Positions 14,397 to 15,034 of a stretch of 15,034 bases of DNA are shown in pieces. Source of the stretch: DATJYV01 sp035499415 (GTDB lineage Bacteria > Bacteroidota > Ignavibacteria > UBA10030); assembly GCA_035499415.1 (NCBI GenBank), contig DATJYV010000113.1:1-15034 (forward strand). Reading direction: 5' to 3'. Under the pieces are notes generated by a model. That model was given only the letters and a program-made list of their open reading frames with translations, was not told where the DNA came from and searched no databases. Within the stretch, counting starts at the first letter, position 1. Every line of letters starts with the position of its first letter. A program made the position numbers and the translations under genes.

Positions 14397-14426
14397 ATAA
14401 TCAGGTATTCAATAAAATTAGGTAAA
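14397..14426 (-). promoter_or_regulatory. Candidate promoter of rplU-rpmA
   Basis: The 14385-14430 gap is strikingly AT-rich compared with its surroundings. On the minus strand TTTACC (14421-14426) and GATTAT (14397-14402) are 18 nt apart, each matching four of six sigma-70 bases. The start site would be near 14390, leaving a very short leader before the ATG. Other -10 choices in this AT-rich patch are possible. Confidence 0.35.
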
Positions 14427-14507
14427 AAAGGGGGGAAAGTCAATCAGAGAATTGCGCTCGTCCCTGTGCACGTGATGAACGCAAGAAACTCCCATCGGTT
14501 CTGAATG

Positions 14508-14536
14508 TTGACAATGTGTTTGAATTGGGCTAACTT
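14508..14536 (+). promoter_or_regulatory. Candidate promoter for the right-end lipoprotein gene
   Basis: A perfect TTGACA (14508-14513) is followed after 17 nt by TAACTT (14531-14536), which has the first two and last -10 bases. With the divergent rplU promoter this makes 14378-14632 a two-way promoter region. No other gene or structure is visible in that gap. If used, transcription begins near 14543 and favours the start at 14633 over that at 14552. Confidence 0.4.
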
Positions 14537-14632
14537 GGTGAGAGGTTCTTCATGGGGGTTTTGATGTGTATTGCTTCTCCTTTCACTTCTTCGTTCTGTT
14601 TTCCCGTCCTCATTTCTCCCCGTAAGCATTCG

Positions 14633-15034
14633 ATGAAGGTCTTCGTGTGGTTTTTGATCCGCTTTGCTTCCCTTTTGGCTTCTTCCTTCTTGCTCCTGTT
14701 TCTCATCCCCTCCTGTCACAAGAACGAGCCATGCACGACTTGTCCTCCAAGCGGCCCCGATACGACCAGCCACAGCTTTAATTTTACCCAGTTCACCTTC
14801 GGCGGCAGTGGGGGATCGAGTGATTTTAATGATGTGGCGATCTTGGCCGATACGCTCGTCATCGCCGTTGGTGAGGTCTATCTTACCGATAGCACGGGGC
14901 AAGTCGACGATCAACCCTACAGCATTGCAAAATGGAATGGGACAGCGTGGACGCTGGAGAGACTTTTCGACCTGCAAAACAACCTGATTCCAAACGTGAG
15001 GGGAATCCTCGCGTTGAGCGCATCGGATATTTGG
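14633..15034 (+). CDS. Lipoprotein of unknown function, 5' part (cut by window end)
   Basis: The frame is open for 134 codons and runs off the right edge. From ATG 14633 the product has a signal peptide (MKVFVWFLIRFASLL, then a Leu-rich core) with LIPS before C28, so it is a lipoprotein, followed by a Cys/Pro-rich tether (CTTCPPSGPDTT). The mature part has FTFGG, then DVAILADTLVIAVGEVYL with DSTGQ and AKWNGTAWTLERL, and breaks off at ASDIW. These W-N-G-x-x-W and DIW elements suggest a beta-propeller-like surface protein of a type common in Ignavibacteria and relatives. In-frame ATGs at 14552 and 14564 are alternatives. The first has a good AGAGG six nt upstream but would give an oddly long signal region, and the promoter at 14508-14536 argues against it. 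Confidence 0.75.
   Translation, partial: MKVFVWFLIRFASLLASSFLLLFLIPSCHKNEPCTTCPPSGPDTTSHSFNFTQFTFGGSGGSSDFNDVAILADTLVIAVGEVYLTDSTGQVDDQPYSIAKWNGTAWTLERLFDLQNNLIPNVRGILALSASDIW

Overview
The window looks like chromosomal DNA of a GC-rich (roughly 58-60% by eye) member of the Bacteroidota/Chlorobiota/Ignavibacteria superphylum, probably an uncultured Ignavibacteria- or Kapabacteria-like lineage. Three things point there. A giant secreted protein ends in the QNYPNPFNPST-type C-terminal domain used for type IX secretion sorting. The malate dehydrogenase closely resembles the LDH-like enzyme of green sulfur bacteria. Several lipoproteins and outer-membrane barrels have the look of this group. The assignment is inference; no rRNA or other phylogenetic marker beyond bL21 and bL27 is present.

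Layout, left to right. (1) 1-457: a possible 3' end of an upstream gene, then about 300 nt without a credible gene that carries several strong inverted repeats, the last ending 13 nt before a start codon. (2) 458-3835: a 1125-residue secreted adhesin/scaffold-like protein with five tandem Ig-like repeats, a dockerin module, a cohesin-like module and a sorting domain, followed by a small lipoprotein with a C-terminal membrane helix (3866-4618). (3) 4752-10378: five tightly packed plus-strand genes with gaps of 2, 29, 6 and 4 nt: a beta-CASP metallo-beta-lactamase RNase, a short-chain epimerase/dehydrogenase, an inosine-uridine-type nucleoside hydrolase, an outer-membrane beta-barrel, and an RsbW-like anti-sigma kinase. 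(4) 10412-12681: a promoter, a lipoprotein gene with a strong terminator, then a FadL-family outer-membrane transporter. (5) 12695-14426, minus strand: rplU-rpmA (overlapping by 11 nt) with its own terminator, then mdh with its own terminator. (6) 14508-15034: a candidate promoter and the 5' part of a lipoprotein gene cut off by the window end.

Regions 2, 4 and 6 are envelope and surface biology. Region 5 is housekeeping. Region 3 is the most interesting grouping: an RNA-cleaving fold and a nucleoside-cleaving enzyme sit in one apparent transcription unit with an unassigned barrel and a regulatory kinase. A joint role in RNA or nucleoside scavenging is possible but unproven. I see no CRISPR array, transposase, integrase, toxin-antitoxin pair, tRNA or rRNA.
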